From Candidatus Poribacteria bacterium (lineage in GTDB: Bacteria > Poribacteria > WGA-4E > WGA-3G): a DNA stretch of 64,000 bases. The stretch spans positions 122,712-186,711 of the forward strand of contig JAPPIG010000131.1 in NCBI GenBank assembly GCA_028820635.1. The letters are read 5' to 3'. Position numbers and translations under genes: made by a program. Of this stretch, positions 45,724 to 53,587 are shown one piece after another. Every line of letters begins with the position of its first letter. Within the stretch, counting starts at the first letter, position 1. The notes beneath the pieces are model-generated. The model was not told the DNA's origin, searched no databases, and worked only from the letters and a program-made list of their open reading frames with translations.

Positions 45724-46298
45724 ATACTTGAAAACTATTCTCACTACTTGTTATTGGGTCTACTTTCACGATTTCTGTTGTTTCTGTGCTTATAGTGTGC
45801 AATGCTGCTTGGGGTAGAGAACATTCTGTTAAATTGCGAATAGTTGGCAATATACCGGTTTACACAACTAACGATTTATGTTGGATTCAGATATTCTTCA
45901 AAGAGAATACGAACTCACAAAAGACAGAATATTAATGATTTTGATGTTGAGGTTCATAAGAGTTAAGAGTTTCACCGACCAATTGGATTTGTCTTTTTTT
46001 GTTGCCTCAGTCCCTCTATTCAGCAGTTGGTCCATGAAGTGAACGCTATACATACGATTTATCGTTCGCTATCAGGTAGTAGGCGCGAAAAAACACTTGA
46101 CCTCACACATCTCAAAAAGAATCCTGCAAAGTACTTGACAACCTGTGGCACAACACCCAACACTTATCAACATTCTTCATTTTAATTTCAAAAACAGTTG
46201 CCTATTTTTTGAAGAAGTTATATACTTCCCTAAAGTCACCCTTTTAAATAAAATACACACGCTCCGTTTTTTATAACTTCTTAAAGGCGTAACGTATA

Positions 46299-46328
46299 AT
46301 TATACATTAAGGTTTACAAAAATGTCAA
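46299..46328 (-). promoter_or_regulatory. Consensus sigma-70 promoter facing rpoB
   Basis: Minus strand TTGACA, 18-nt spacer, TATAAT: both hexamers are perfect. It is the strongest promoter-like site in the window and suits a highly expressed gene, though it sits about 690 nt from the rpoB ATG. Confidence 0.75.
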
Positions 46329-46445
46329 GAAAAAATGCAGAAAATTGTATATTTTTCAATTTGGTGGACATTTGCTCTAAATAAAATGAAATTTTTCCGT
46401 TAAAATGTCGCAAATATCTTAAAAATTGTCTTTTACGCGTGAATT

Positions 46446-46976
46446 ATGGGAACACTAATAGAACCACTACCCGTCAAAGCGATTATCGCCGTTCTGATAG
46501 CGGAACTACCAATTTTGCCGAAGGTCTATCAGCAATTGACGGATCAATTCGGTACCATTGACTATACCAGCGAACTTTTACCGTTTACCAGCACAACTTA
46601 CTACGAAACCGAGATGGGAAAAGGACTTCAACGGCAATTTATTAGTTTTGAAAAACTAATTGATGCGGGTACATTGGCAGATAGAAAGTTGTTTACAAAT
46701 CAGGTAGAACAAGCATTCATAGAAAAAGACACTTCACGGCGGCGGGTCAATTTAGATGTAGGTTACGTCTGCATGGCAAAGTTAGTGCTTGCGTCAACTA
46801 AGGACCACGCCCACCGTATCTATCTCTGTGACGGCATTTATGCAGAGATAACACTCCGTTTTTATCGTAAAACGTTCCAACCGTGGGAATGGACGTATCC
46901 AGATTATCGTTCTCCTGCTTACATTGCTATTTTCAACCATATTCGCACAATCTATAGGGAGCAACTCAACGCATGA
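46446..46976 (+). CDS. DUF4416 family protein
   Basis: A 176-residue cytoplasmic protein matching DUF4416. Recognisable parts are VKAIIAVLIAE, FGTIDYTSELLPFTSTTYYE, EMGKGLQRQFISFEKLID, RRRVNLDVGYVCMAKLVLAS, TKDHAHRIYLCDGIYAEITL and WEWTYPDYRSPAY. The function of the family is unknown. Its stop overlaps the next ATG (46973-46976), so it is coupled with the DmpA-type peptidase gene. Confidence 0.9.
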   Translation: MGTLIEPLPVKAIIAVLIAELPILPKVYQQLTDQFGTIDYTSELLPFTSTTYYETEMGKGLQRQFISFEKLIDAGTLADRKLFTNQVEQAFIEKDTSRRRVNLDVGYVCMAKLVLASTKDHAHRIYLCDGIYAEITLRFYRKTFQPWEWTYPDYRSPAYIAIFNHIRTIYREQLNA

Positions 46977-48157
46977 ACACATATATTACATTAATCAATA
47001 AGCTTAATGTGAGAACAACTATTTTCTTCTCTGGATACACTAAAACCCTTGTTTTTTTGACTATCTGTGCATTTTTAGTACAGTTCCCAAGTTTTGCGGA
47101 TGCAGAGGCTCCGAGAACGCGGGCACGAGAGCTCGGTATCCACATAGGCACGCTTCCTACTGGTGAATATAATGCTATCACCGACGTTCCCGGTGTTAAA
47201 GTTGGACACGTCACCCTAAACGAAGGCAATTCAATTCGCACTGGTGTTACAGCAATCCTTCCACACGACGATATTTGGAAGGTGCGGTTGTTCGGTGCGG
47301 CGCATACCATCCACGGCAACGGTGAAGCCACTGGTATTGCCCGAATCAATCAAGCAGGATGGATTGAATCTCCTATTTTGTTGACAAATACGCTGAGCGT
47401 CGGTGCTGTTCATGATGGCGTTGTGCGATACATTGTAAAGCGATACCCAAACGATAATATTGTGCTTCCAATTGTGGCAGAATGTTATGATGGTGGTTTG
47501 AACGACATCAGCGGACTCCACGTAAAACCGGAACATGCGATTGAGGCAATAGAGAAAGCGACATCTGGCCCAGTAGCAGAGGGTTGTGTTGGTGGTGGCA
47601 CAGGCATGCGATGCTACGGGTTTAAAGCAGGTATCGGCACTGCTTCACGCGTCCTTCCAGCAAACAGAGGTGGATGGAAAGTTGGTGTATTGGTGAATTC
47701 TAACGGTGGCAGACGACACCAATTGCGGGTTGATGGCGTGCCGGTTGGCAAAGCGTTAGAAGACGATCAAATGAAACCGGGCAGGGATGGATCGTTTATT
47801 ATTGTCATTGCAACGGACGCACCTTTGACGCACCGTCAATTGAAGCAATTAGCAATCCGTGCGACACATGGTCTTGCCCGCACAGGCACACCGAGCACAG
47901 ATGGTAGCGGTGAGTTCGTGATTGCATTTTCAACGGCAAATGTTTTTCCGAGCAGCACTGAAAGCGGTACTTTTCAGATTCAGATGGTTGTTAACAGACG
48001 CTTGAGTTTTCTCTTTGAGGCAGCGATTGAGGCAACTGAGGAGGCAGTTATCAATTCAATGACAATGGCAACAACAACGACGGGACGTAATGGTCGGACA
48101 ATGCAGGCAATTCCTTTGGCTCGGTTGAAACAGATAATGAAACAGTATGGACGTTGA
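46973..48157 (+). CDS. P1-family peptidase (DmpA-like L-aminopeptidase/D-esterase)
   Basis: A 394-residue member of the DmpA/BapA group of self-processing Ntn-type hydrolases. An N-terminal hydrophobic segment (about residues 24-43) ending FADAEAP is a probable signal peptide, so it acts in the periplasm. Family motifs: LPTGEYNAITDVPGVKVGHV, GAVHDGVVRY, GCVGGGTGMRCYGFKAGIG and VGVLVNSNGG. Autocleavage is expected between G273 and S274 (RDGSFIIVIATDAPL), freeing the Ser nucleophile. They cleave N-terminal residues from small peptides, including beta-peptides. Confidence 0.92.
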   Translation: MNTYITLINKLNVRTTIFFSGYTKTLVFLTICAFLVQFPSFADAEAPRTRARELGIHIGTLPTGEYNAITDVPGVKVGHVTLNEGNSIRTGVTAILPHDDIWKVRLFGAAHTIHGNGEATGIARINQAGWIESPILLTNTLSVGAVHDGVVRYIVKRYPNDNIVLPIVAECYDGGLNDISGLHVKPEHAIEAIEKATSGPVAEGCVGGGTGMRCYGFKAGIGTASRVLPANRGGWKVGVLVNSNGGRRHQLRVDGVPVGKALEDDQMKPGRDGSFIIVIATDAPLTHRQLKQLAIRATHGLARTGTPSTDGSGEFVIAFSTANVFPSSTESGTFQIQMVVNRRLSFLFEAAIEATEEAVINSMTMATTTTGRNGRTMQAIPLARLKQIMKQYGR

Positions 48158-48211
48158 TTGCCACGTACAAATCTCGCCTTCTAATAGAATGGGCGTTTCT
48201 GCCTCTCCGCG

Positions 48212-48688
48212 TTAGAAAAATTGTAATCTTCCACCCTGCAGTATTATGTCCTTTCCTTTTTCGCGCAGTGTGACCTGTTTTGATTGAATCTTTTTCACGC
48301 GTGCATCGCCAAGGGTATCACCCAGTTTGACAATATGGAAACGGTTAGAACGTCTTTCCAATATAAACGCCTTTGAATCTGATGTGTTTTGTGAAACTGC
48401 TGTACCGATGAGGGTATAGATTGGCTGTTTTTTAGGCGGTTGCCAACCAAGTGAACGGAAGAGGTTGTTATCAATTATAAACTGGTAAAACGATTCCGGG
48501 TTATGTAGTGGTGCGTTGATTTCCCCTTTACCTCTTTTGGTATCCAATGCATCTGTTGTCATGTCTTGTTGCGGCAGTATTTGAGGCGGTGCGTTTGAAT
48601 GGTGCACATTCGGGGAATATACCAACAGTGTAGCGACAATAATACACGAGGCTATACCGATACAAATAAGCAACTTTTTTATAGGCAT
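48212..48688 (-). CDS. GspC/PilP-like membrane-anchored protein
   Basis: A 158-residue protein with one N-terminal membrane anchor (residues 6-25), a proline-rich linker, and a C-terminal domain like the homology region of type II secretion GspC: YQFIIDNNLFRSLGW, IYTLIGTAVSQNTSDSKAFIL, HIVKLGDTLGDARVKKIQ and QVTLREKGKDIILQ. It would sit in the inner membrane with the domain in the periplasm. No other gsp genes are here. It follows the metzincin gene but a terminator (48725-48756) lies between. Confidence 0.6.
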   Translation of the reverse strand: MPIKKLLICIGIASCIIVATLLVYSPNVHHSNAPPQILPQQDMTTDALDTKRGKGEINAPLHNPESFYQFIIDNNLFRSLGWQPPKKQPIYTLIGTAVSQNTSDSKAFILERRSNRFHIVKLGDTLGDARVKKIQSKQVTLREKGKDIILQGGRLQFF

Positions 48689-48724
48689 GTGGATAATATC
48701 TGCCTCGTTTACGCGACAAAAAGA

Positions 48725-48756
48725 ATAGGCAGGTAACGCAATAGATACCTGCCTAT
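48725..48756 (-). terminator. Rho-independent terminator after metzincin gene
   Basis: ATAGGCAGGTA and TACCTGCCTAT form an 11-bp stem. The minus strand continues TCTTTTTG. It ends the sigma/TPR/metzincin transcript 37 nt past the stop at 48793. Confidence 0.8.
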
Positions 48757-48792
48757 CTGAATAGATAACGTGAACACCCTATTGATGCGGAT

Positions 48793-50898
48793 TTATTCAG
48801 GTGCACAGCAACACCACCGATGCCCGCACATACCAATCCCAAACTCACCTGAGCGCGTGGTGCACGTGCCAGTGTCTGTGCAATAGTCATATTCCGTATT
48901 GTAATCACAACCATAATGGCTAGGACCGGGGTTTGGACTGGTAACAGAAGTAGAGGGCGTAGAGGGCGTTTCGGCACCTTCAGGTGCGCAGCAACACCAC
49001 CGATGCCCGCACACACCAATCCCAAACTCACCTGAGCGCGTGGTGCAGGTGCCAGTGTCTGTGCAATAGTCAAATTCCGCATTATAACCGCATCCATTAG
49101 GACTATTACCGGTGTTCGGACTGGGAACATACGTTGTTGTGGTTGTTGTCGTTGTTGATGGCGTTGTGGTTGTTGTTGATGGCGTTGTGGTTGTTGTTGT
49201 CGTTGTATCAGATGCGCAGCAACACCAACGATGACCACACATACCAACCGTTGTTGCATCCGTTCGTGTGGTGCAGGTTCCAGTGTCCGTACAGTAGTCA
49301 TACTCGGCATTATACCCACACCCATACGTGCTACTCGTGCCGGTGTTTGTGCTGATGACAGACGATGTAGGCGTTTGCGACGTTGACGGAGGTGTTGAGG
49401 GTGGTTGAGTCGTTGTCCCAGGTGCAGGACTTTCTGGAGTAGTGCCACTGGGATCATTTATGACCTCAACCCCAACCTGACTCGTGCGGGGATTAGCAGG
49501 ATTATGATAGGGGGGCACGGTTGCCCCAGCAGGTGCCGCCACATCATAAGCAGGATTGTGATGGGCAAGAAATGGATCGCTCGCGTCCCCCAGCGACACC
49601 AAAGTTTTTTGCATCAGACAATTATTCTGAGGTGAAAACGGCACAGGACAGTGGTCAAGGTTAACACAGTGTCCCACTTCGTGTCCGATCACACCACCGA
49701 TCATAGTGTCCAGGTCGGACTGGGTAGGATACGCACGTCTTATTCTATTAGGATAGACAAAAACACAGGTTTGGGGACTTGGTGTATTTGGCGTATCGGG
49801 GGCGATCCCTGATTTGCCGTTGGTCCGGTTTCTCTTTTTTTGGATGCGCACAGCGTAGACGCGTTTGAACCCTGGTATTTTGTTAGACGCTAATAAGGAA
49901 CCTTCAGAATTGACGTTCACCCATCCGATGTCTCTATGCGGATTATTTTGGTAGCCTATAATGCTGCCCCCGCTGTTCGTGACCATGACGTTATCAAAAG
50001 GTCTTTTTACATAGTTTGGATGCACCTTATGAAAGGTATGTCCTGGCATTGCACCGGCTCTGCCTTTGCCATAAGACCACATGTCATTCGCAGTGTTAGT
50101 GCTTTCGCTGCCATCTTCGTCTTCAGGAGCAATCAACACATCTTTTTCGGAAGGTTTCAGTCGTTTATGTCTATCAGATGCGTTCAACCAGACACCCCGA
50201 TATTCATCAAAGACACTAAACGCATCACCGTGATTGGTATTGAGCACGTTTTCATCATCTGCAGCAGGGTTATATCCGTTTTTACCGTTGGGAAGAATAT
50301 GGGACTGGGTGTCATCGTTTTCCCATCCATCAGCAATTCGGTTGCCGTTCTCATCAATTGGGATCGTTTGCGTCGTCGGTCCCGCAATTACCGTTCGGTA
50401 TAAAACCCAACCCTTCTTCCGAACGGTTACTTCTAACTTTCCATAGGCACCGTAATCATAACTACGCACATTCACAGTTTTAGTGACAGTCGGTTCGGGG
50501 TTTTCGGTGGTTGTTTTATAGGAAATATGGGTCTCACCATGATAATCCCAGCCAGTGATCTTTTCGCCCCTCGCGTTTATATAATCACTCCTCAAAAACT
50601 TAAGGTCCCTTTGGGTATTCGCACCACTTTTAGGATAGTTCGCGCAGATGCCCTTCCATTTTGTTACATCCTTAAGTTCAACATCTATCTTACAGTATTC
50701 GTTCACCGGAATACGATTCACCTTTACGGTCAACGTAAACACTTTCGTATGATTCGGATTGTTTGGATTGGGGCCCTCTGGTTTATCATTTTTGTTGAAA
50801 CTCGGCGTGATCGTTATTGTGGTAGCTAAGGCATCAACCATACTAAAAACACACAAAAACAATACTATCATCAAGGAAAAAATATTAGATCGACTCAT
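48793..50898 (-). CDS. Secreted metzincin-like protein with three Cys-rich C-terminal repeats
   Basis: A 701-residue exported protein; the start at 50898 gives a signal peptide (MSRSNIFSLMIVLFLCVFSM) and has GAGG upstream. The middle has a calcium-loop-like IPIDENGNRIADGWE. A zinc site HEVGHCVNLDHC (H406, E407, H410, H416) matches the metzincin HExxHxxxxxH pattern, with CLMQ after it as a possible Met-turn. A Pro/Thr-rich linker leads to three seven-Cys modules (each with DYCTDTGTCTTR and CGHRWCCCA), separated by poly-Thr linkers. Likely a secreted or surface protease. Last gene of the sigma-factor cluster. Confidence 0.75.
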   Translation of the reverse strand: MSRSNIFSLMIVLFLCVFSMVDALATTITITPSFNKNDKPEGPNPNNPNHTKVFTLTVKVNRIPVNEYCKIDVELKDVTKWKGICANYPKSGANTQRDLKFLRSDYINARGEKITGWDYHGETHISYKTTTENPEPTVTKTVNVRSYDYGAYGKLEVTVRKKGWVLYRTVIAGPTTQTIPIDENGNRIADGWENDDTQSHILPNGKNGYNPAADDENVLNTNHGDAFSVFDEYRGVWLNASDRHKRLKPSEKDVLIAPEDEDGSESTNTANDMWSYGKGRAGAMPGHTFHKVHPNYVKRPFDNVMVTNSGGSIIGYQNNPHRDIGWVNVNSEGSLLASNKIPGFKRVYAVRIQKKRNRTNGKSGIAPDTPNTPSPQTCVFVYPNRIRRAYPTQSDLDTMIGGVIGHEVGHCVNLDHCPVPFSPQNNCLMQKTLVSLGDASDPFLAHHNPAYDVAAPAGATVPPYHNPANPRTSQVGVEVINDPSGTTPESPAPGTTTQPPSTPPSTSQTPTSSVISTNTGTSSTYGCGYNAEYDYCTDTGTCTTRTDATTVGMCGHRWCCCASDTTTTTTTTPSTTTTTPSTTTTTTTTYVPSPNTGNSPNGCGYNAEFDYCTDTGTCTTRSGEFGIGVCGHRWCCCAPEGAETPSTPSTSVTSPNPGPSHYGCDYNTEYDYCTDTGTCTTRSGEFGIGMCGHRWCCCAPE
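48797..49330 (-). repeat. Cys-rich module repeats with near-identical DNA and poly-Thr microsatellite
   Basis: The last two Cys-rich modules (48797-48862 and 48981-49046) are nearly identical in DNA, showing a recent duplication; the third copy (about 49210-49330) is more diverged. The poly-Thr linker at 49130-49207 contains tandem copies of a 24-bp unit built of GTTGTTGTTGATGGCGTTGT plus GGTT, which could change length by slippage. Confidence 0.75.
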
Positions 50899-50914
50899 GA
50901 ATAGAAACCTCTTT

Positions 50915-52207
50915 TTATTTATTATGAATACGTTGTGCGTCAGGTGCCTCTCGCTTCTCCGAGAGTAACCGCTGCACTTCTTTGGCAAGCTCTGGATCAT
51001 TCTTTTGAAGCCGTTTCATCCCTTCGTTTTGACCGTGCCGTTCCATAATTTCAAAAGCACGGGTGATACGTTGGGGGGCAAACGTCGTTTCTTTTCCGCG
51101 TAGGTGTGCGGATAACTCTTTGGCAAGAAAGTTATTCGTATCAAGTGGTGCATCGTTCATAAGTGTTTGTGCCCATTCTATAAAAACATCTAACTCTTGC
51201 CGTGCCAACTCGTCATCAATATGGAACTGCTCCGATCGCTGCTGCATTTCTGAAAACGCACGTTCTGCAGTGCCTCTACGGTCTAATTCCGAAGGTGGCA
51301 CAAACTCTTGTGGCTGCGGCACATCAGAAGGCTTCTCAGGAAAGAAAAAATCATCAGATTTAGAAGGCTCAGGTAACACGGACTTGTCTTTTGGAACGCT
51401 GCTCTTAGACGGCAAGGGATCACCAAACGAACTAACAGGTGCTTCAAGAGAAATCGGTGTTATCTGCGGAGAACCTGCCTCTATCGCTAATATTTTTTCA
51501 GCAAACGGATCTAATGGATGCATATCTACCACGCGTTGCCCCGTTTTGTAGTAAACCCAGGCCGTTTTATAATCCCCTAATCGCTCATACGCATGTCCTA
51601 AATGCAAGTACGCGATCCCATCAGGGTTCGCGACGCTCAGTGCCTTTTGTAAGTATGGGATGGCTTCTTCTGGATTGTCATACCAAAGCTCCATACCTAA
51701 GTCGCTTAAAATAAGTGATGACTCTGGATGATATTCCAATGCATCTTGGAGGTAAGCTACGGCTCCCGCTTTATCATAATTTTCTCGATGTTCGTATAAG
51801 AGTATGGTTCGTGCCTCGGCTGCATCATCGGAATAGGGGCGTTCTGCGATGATACGCTCGGCAAGCGCAAGTTGATCAACCACCCCGCTAAACGGAGAAG
51901 CACTTTCACTCTGGTTATTATTCTCCTGCTTTGATTCCGATTCGGATGGACCTGTTTTGTGCCACACGTTGCCATCCCAGTGTCCACTTTCAACACTTTC
52001 GCCCGGCGGTGGTGGTCTAACACTTGTCTCCGAACCATCCAACACTTTTTTTGACTGCTCTTGTGCTGCCAACATCTTATTGGCAACAGCTAACTCTTTT
52101 TCGAGTTGCTCGCGTTCTGCCAGATCATGTTGAACAAATAAGAACACGCTGACAACAACAAGTAAAATAATCAGTGCAGCGCACACCCTGTAAAGTTGAC
52201 GATTCAT
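50915..52207 (-). CDS. Membrane-anchored TPR protein
   Basis: A 430-residue protein: N-terminal membrane anchor (about residues 8-26), a short coiled coil (REQLEKELAVANKMLAAQE), a polar linker, then TPR-like repeats around residues 140-240 (AYLHLGHAYERLGDYKTAWVYYKTGQ). A Pro/Ser-rich linker follows. The C-terminal domain (NNFLAKELSAHLRGKETTF, RITRAFEIMERHGQNEGMK) is shared with the next gene and is not a family I know. The domain should be periplasmic. It starts 47 nt downstream of its paralogue and ends 16 nt before the metzincin start. Confidence 0.7.
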   Translation of the reverse strand: MNRQLYRVCAALIILLVVVSVFLFVQHDLAEREQLEKELAVANKMLAAQEQSKKVLDGSETSVRPPPPGESVESGHWDGNVWHKTGPSESESKQENNNQSESASPFSGVVDQLALAERIIAERPYSDDAAEARTILLYEHRENYDKAGAVAYLQDALEYHPESSLILSDLGMELWYDNPEEAIPYLQKALSVANPDGIAYLHLGHAYERLGDYKTAWVYYKTGQRVVDMHPLDPFAEKILAIEAGSPQITPISLEAPVSSFGDPLPSKSSVPKDKSVLPEPSKSDDFFFPEKPSDVPQPQEFVPPSELDRRGTAERAFSEMQQRSEQFHIDDELARQELDVFIEWAQTLMNDAPLDTNNFLAKELSAHLRGKETTFAPQRITRAFEIMERHGQNEGMKRLQKNDPELAKEVQRLLSEKREAPDAQRIHNK

Positions 52208-52254
52208 TAGTAATCTCCTTTGTTAGAAATAGATACGTGGTACTCGCGTATCAG

Positions 52255-53037
52255 TTATCCCTTACTTCGCTTTTTGTTGAACATACGCAGTACCTCTTGA
52301 GCAAGAGGTGGATCACTTTGCTGAAGAAGTCGCATACCTTTGCTTTGCTTGTGCCGTTCCATCAGTTCAAAAGCACGTGTGATGCGTTCCGGATGGAACG
52401 TCGTCTTTTGACCAAGCAGATGCGATTCTAACTCTTTTGCGAGAAAGTTGTTCGTTGTAATCGGCGTGTCCCTCATAATCGCACCCGCCCACTTAAGAAA
52501 ACCTTCCAATTCTTCAAACGCTGCCGCTTTATCATGAGAAGAACGTGCTGTCCGTTGTCGCTGTATCAGTGGACGACCAGATTCTATCGCTGTTATATGG
52601 GCAGAATAATCATAGTGTTCGACAACTTCAACGTGCGGAGTCCCCTCGCCAGGACTTGGGCAGCAAGAGAGACATTGTTCAGTAAGTGCTTGCCCTTTTT
52701 TCAGATGAACCCACGCCGTTTTGTAGTCACCTAATCGCTGATATGCAAAGCCTAAAACAGCATGCAAACGCGCACCATCCGGATGAGAATTATTATTACG
52801 TAACCCCTTCAGTGCATAACTGATCGCTTCTTCTGGAGAATCATACCAAATTAAATTCGCTAATTCATCAGGAGGCGGTGATTTGGTAGTATCGGGTGTC
52901 TGCTCCGCAATATTAGGTGTGATTGGACCTGCTTCCGCTGTCTGTTGTTGTCCGCGTTGGACAATAATAACGCTCCCAACTATCAGACAAATAACGATAC
53001 CGAGTATCCAGTACCAATTATTTTTAAAAAATCTCAT
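52255..53037 (-). CDS. Shorter membrane-anchored TPR paralogue
   Basis: A 260-residue paralogue of the gene downstream. It has an N-terminal anchor (residues 8-27), one or two TPR units (VLGFAYQRLGDYKTAWVHLKKGQ), a Cys cluster (CLSCC) and the same C-terminal domain (TTNNFLAKELESHLLGQKTTF, RITRAFELMERHKQSKGMR). The coiled coil and Pro-rich linker of the longer copy are absent. It begins 1 nt after the small membrane-protein gene, indicating co-transcription. Confidence 0.7.
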   Translation of the reverse strand: MRFFKNNWYWILGIVICLIVGSVIIVQRGQQQTAEAGPITPNIAEQTPDTTKSPPPDELANLIWYDSPEEAISYALKGLRNNNSHPDGARLHAVLGFAYQRLGDYKTAWVHLKKGQALTEQCLSCCPSPGEGTPHVEVVEHYDYSAHITAIESGRPLIQRQRTARSSHDKAAAFEELEGFLKWAGAIMRDTPITTNNFLAKELESHLLGQKTTFHPERITRAFELMERHKQSKGMRLLQQSDPPLAQEVLRMFNKKRSKG

Positions 53038-53038
53038 G

Positions 53039-53275
53039 TCAGTTCTCCTTTATTTTTCTGTCCTCACATGTGCGGGATGGTAATGTTAATTTTGGGCAGC
53101 GTGATTCCTGCTTTTTCAATATACAGTCCAGCTTTGGCAGTTCTGCACAGTCCATCTCTGTCTGCGTTGCGTTGAGTATCTTGATAGAACTCACCAGAAG
53201 AAAGCTCCCGATGATAAGAATTATTAATGAATAGACCATTACTTGATACCAACGTTGCTGTTTGAGATGTTCCAT
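53039..53275 (-). CDS. Small single-TM protein with four extracytoplasmic Cys
   Basis: A 78-residue protein. The start at 53275 follows AAAGGAGG, an ideal ribosome site. One hydrophobic segment (VMVYSLIILIIGSFLLVSS) is followed by a tail with four Cys (DCAELPKLDC, RCPKL, RTCEDRK) and basic end. It sits between the sigma-factor gene and the TPR genes. Its place after an ECF sigma gene recalls anti-sigma factors, but no known anti-sigma domain is present and the cytoplasmic part is only about 12 residues. Confidence 0.6.
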   Translation of the reverse strand: MEHLKQQRWYQVMVYSLIILIIGSFLLVSSIKILNATQTEMDCAELPKLDCILKKQESRCPKLTLPSRTCEDRKIKEN

Positions 53276-53358
53276 TATAAACCTCCTTTCAGGAGGCAGT
53301 AATTGCCTCAATTATACACTTTCTATAAAGTTAAAATCAACCAAATAGTAAAACTACT

Positions 53359-53582
53359 CAGAGGCATTCAATTGTCGAGTTTTCCCATTTAATTGTATTG
53401 TAGGAGGGAACTCCGGGGAATGCCTAAATGGCATTCATACCGTTGACTTGGATTCCCGACTATCAGTGAGGTTTATCGCGATTCGGAGATCGCTCCCGCC
53501 GAATGCCAAACGCGCATTCGGCGTTGATTCACAAGAAAAACAGATGTAGCATGTGTGATTACTGGACAATTGAATGGCTCTG
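53359..53582. mobile_element. MITE-like element with 22-bp inverted repeats and 10-bp target duplication
   Basis: The ends 53359-53380 and 53561-53582 match as inverted repeats at 20 of 22 positions (CAGAGxCATTCAATTGTCxAGT). They are flanked by a perfect direct repeat TAAAACTACT at 53349-53358 and 53583-53592. The interior has no gene but holds the 62-nt repeat also at 59731-59792. The right target copy contains the sigma-factor stop codon. Confidence 0.85.
53401..53463 (+). repeat. 62-nt dispersed repeat (copy A)
   Basis: The stretch starts TAGGAGGGAACTCCGGGGAA and ends GATTCCCGACTATC. An inverted, nearly identical copy lies at 59731-59792. A shortened version is inside the element at 35523-35748 (about 35608-35632). 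Confidence 0.8.
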
Positions 53583-53587
53583 TAAAA

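Larger units (their letters stand above)
45603..46445. other. Long rpoB leader region
   Basis: About 840 nt without a convincing gene. On the minus strand it starts with the promoter at 46299-46328 and would give a leader of about 690 nt. It holds the hairpin 45691-45723 and an ACGAT-TT-ATCGT element near 46052-46063. No known RNA family (L10 leader, 6S, SRP, tmRNA, RNase P) was recognised by eye. Confidence 0.5.

Noticed and set aside
45603..46445. tRNA, 6S, SRP, tmRNA or RNase P RNA in the rpoB leader
   Set aside because: No cloverleaf or conserved core motif of these RNAs was found by eye on either strand.
49134..49355. Leu/Trp-rich plus-strand frame
   Set aside because: It is the antisense of the poly-Thr linkers in the metzincin gene; the repeats keep the frame open by chance.
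53039..53275. Calling the small membrane protein an anti-sigma factor
   Set aside because: Position fits, but there is no zinc-finger or ASD-type domain and the cytoplasmic part is too short, so only the location supports it.
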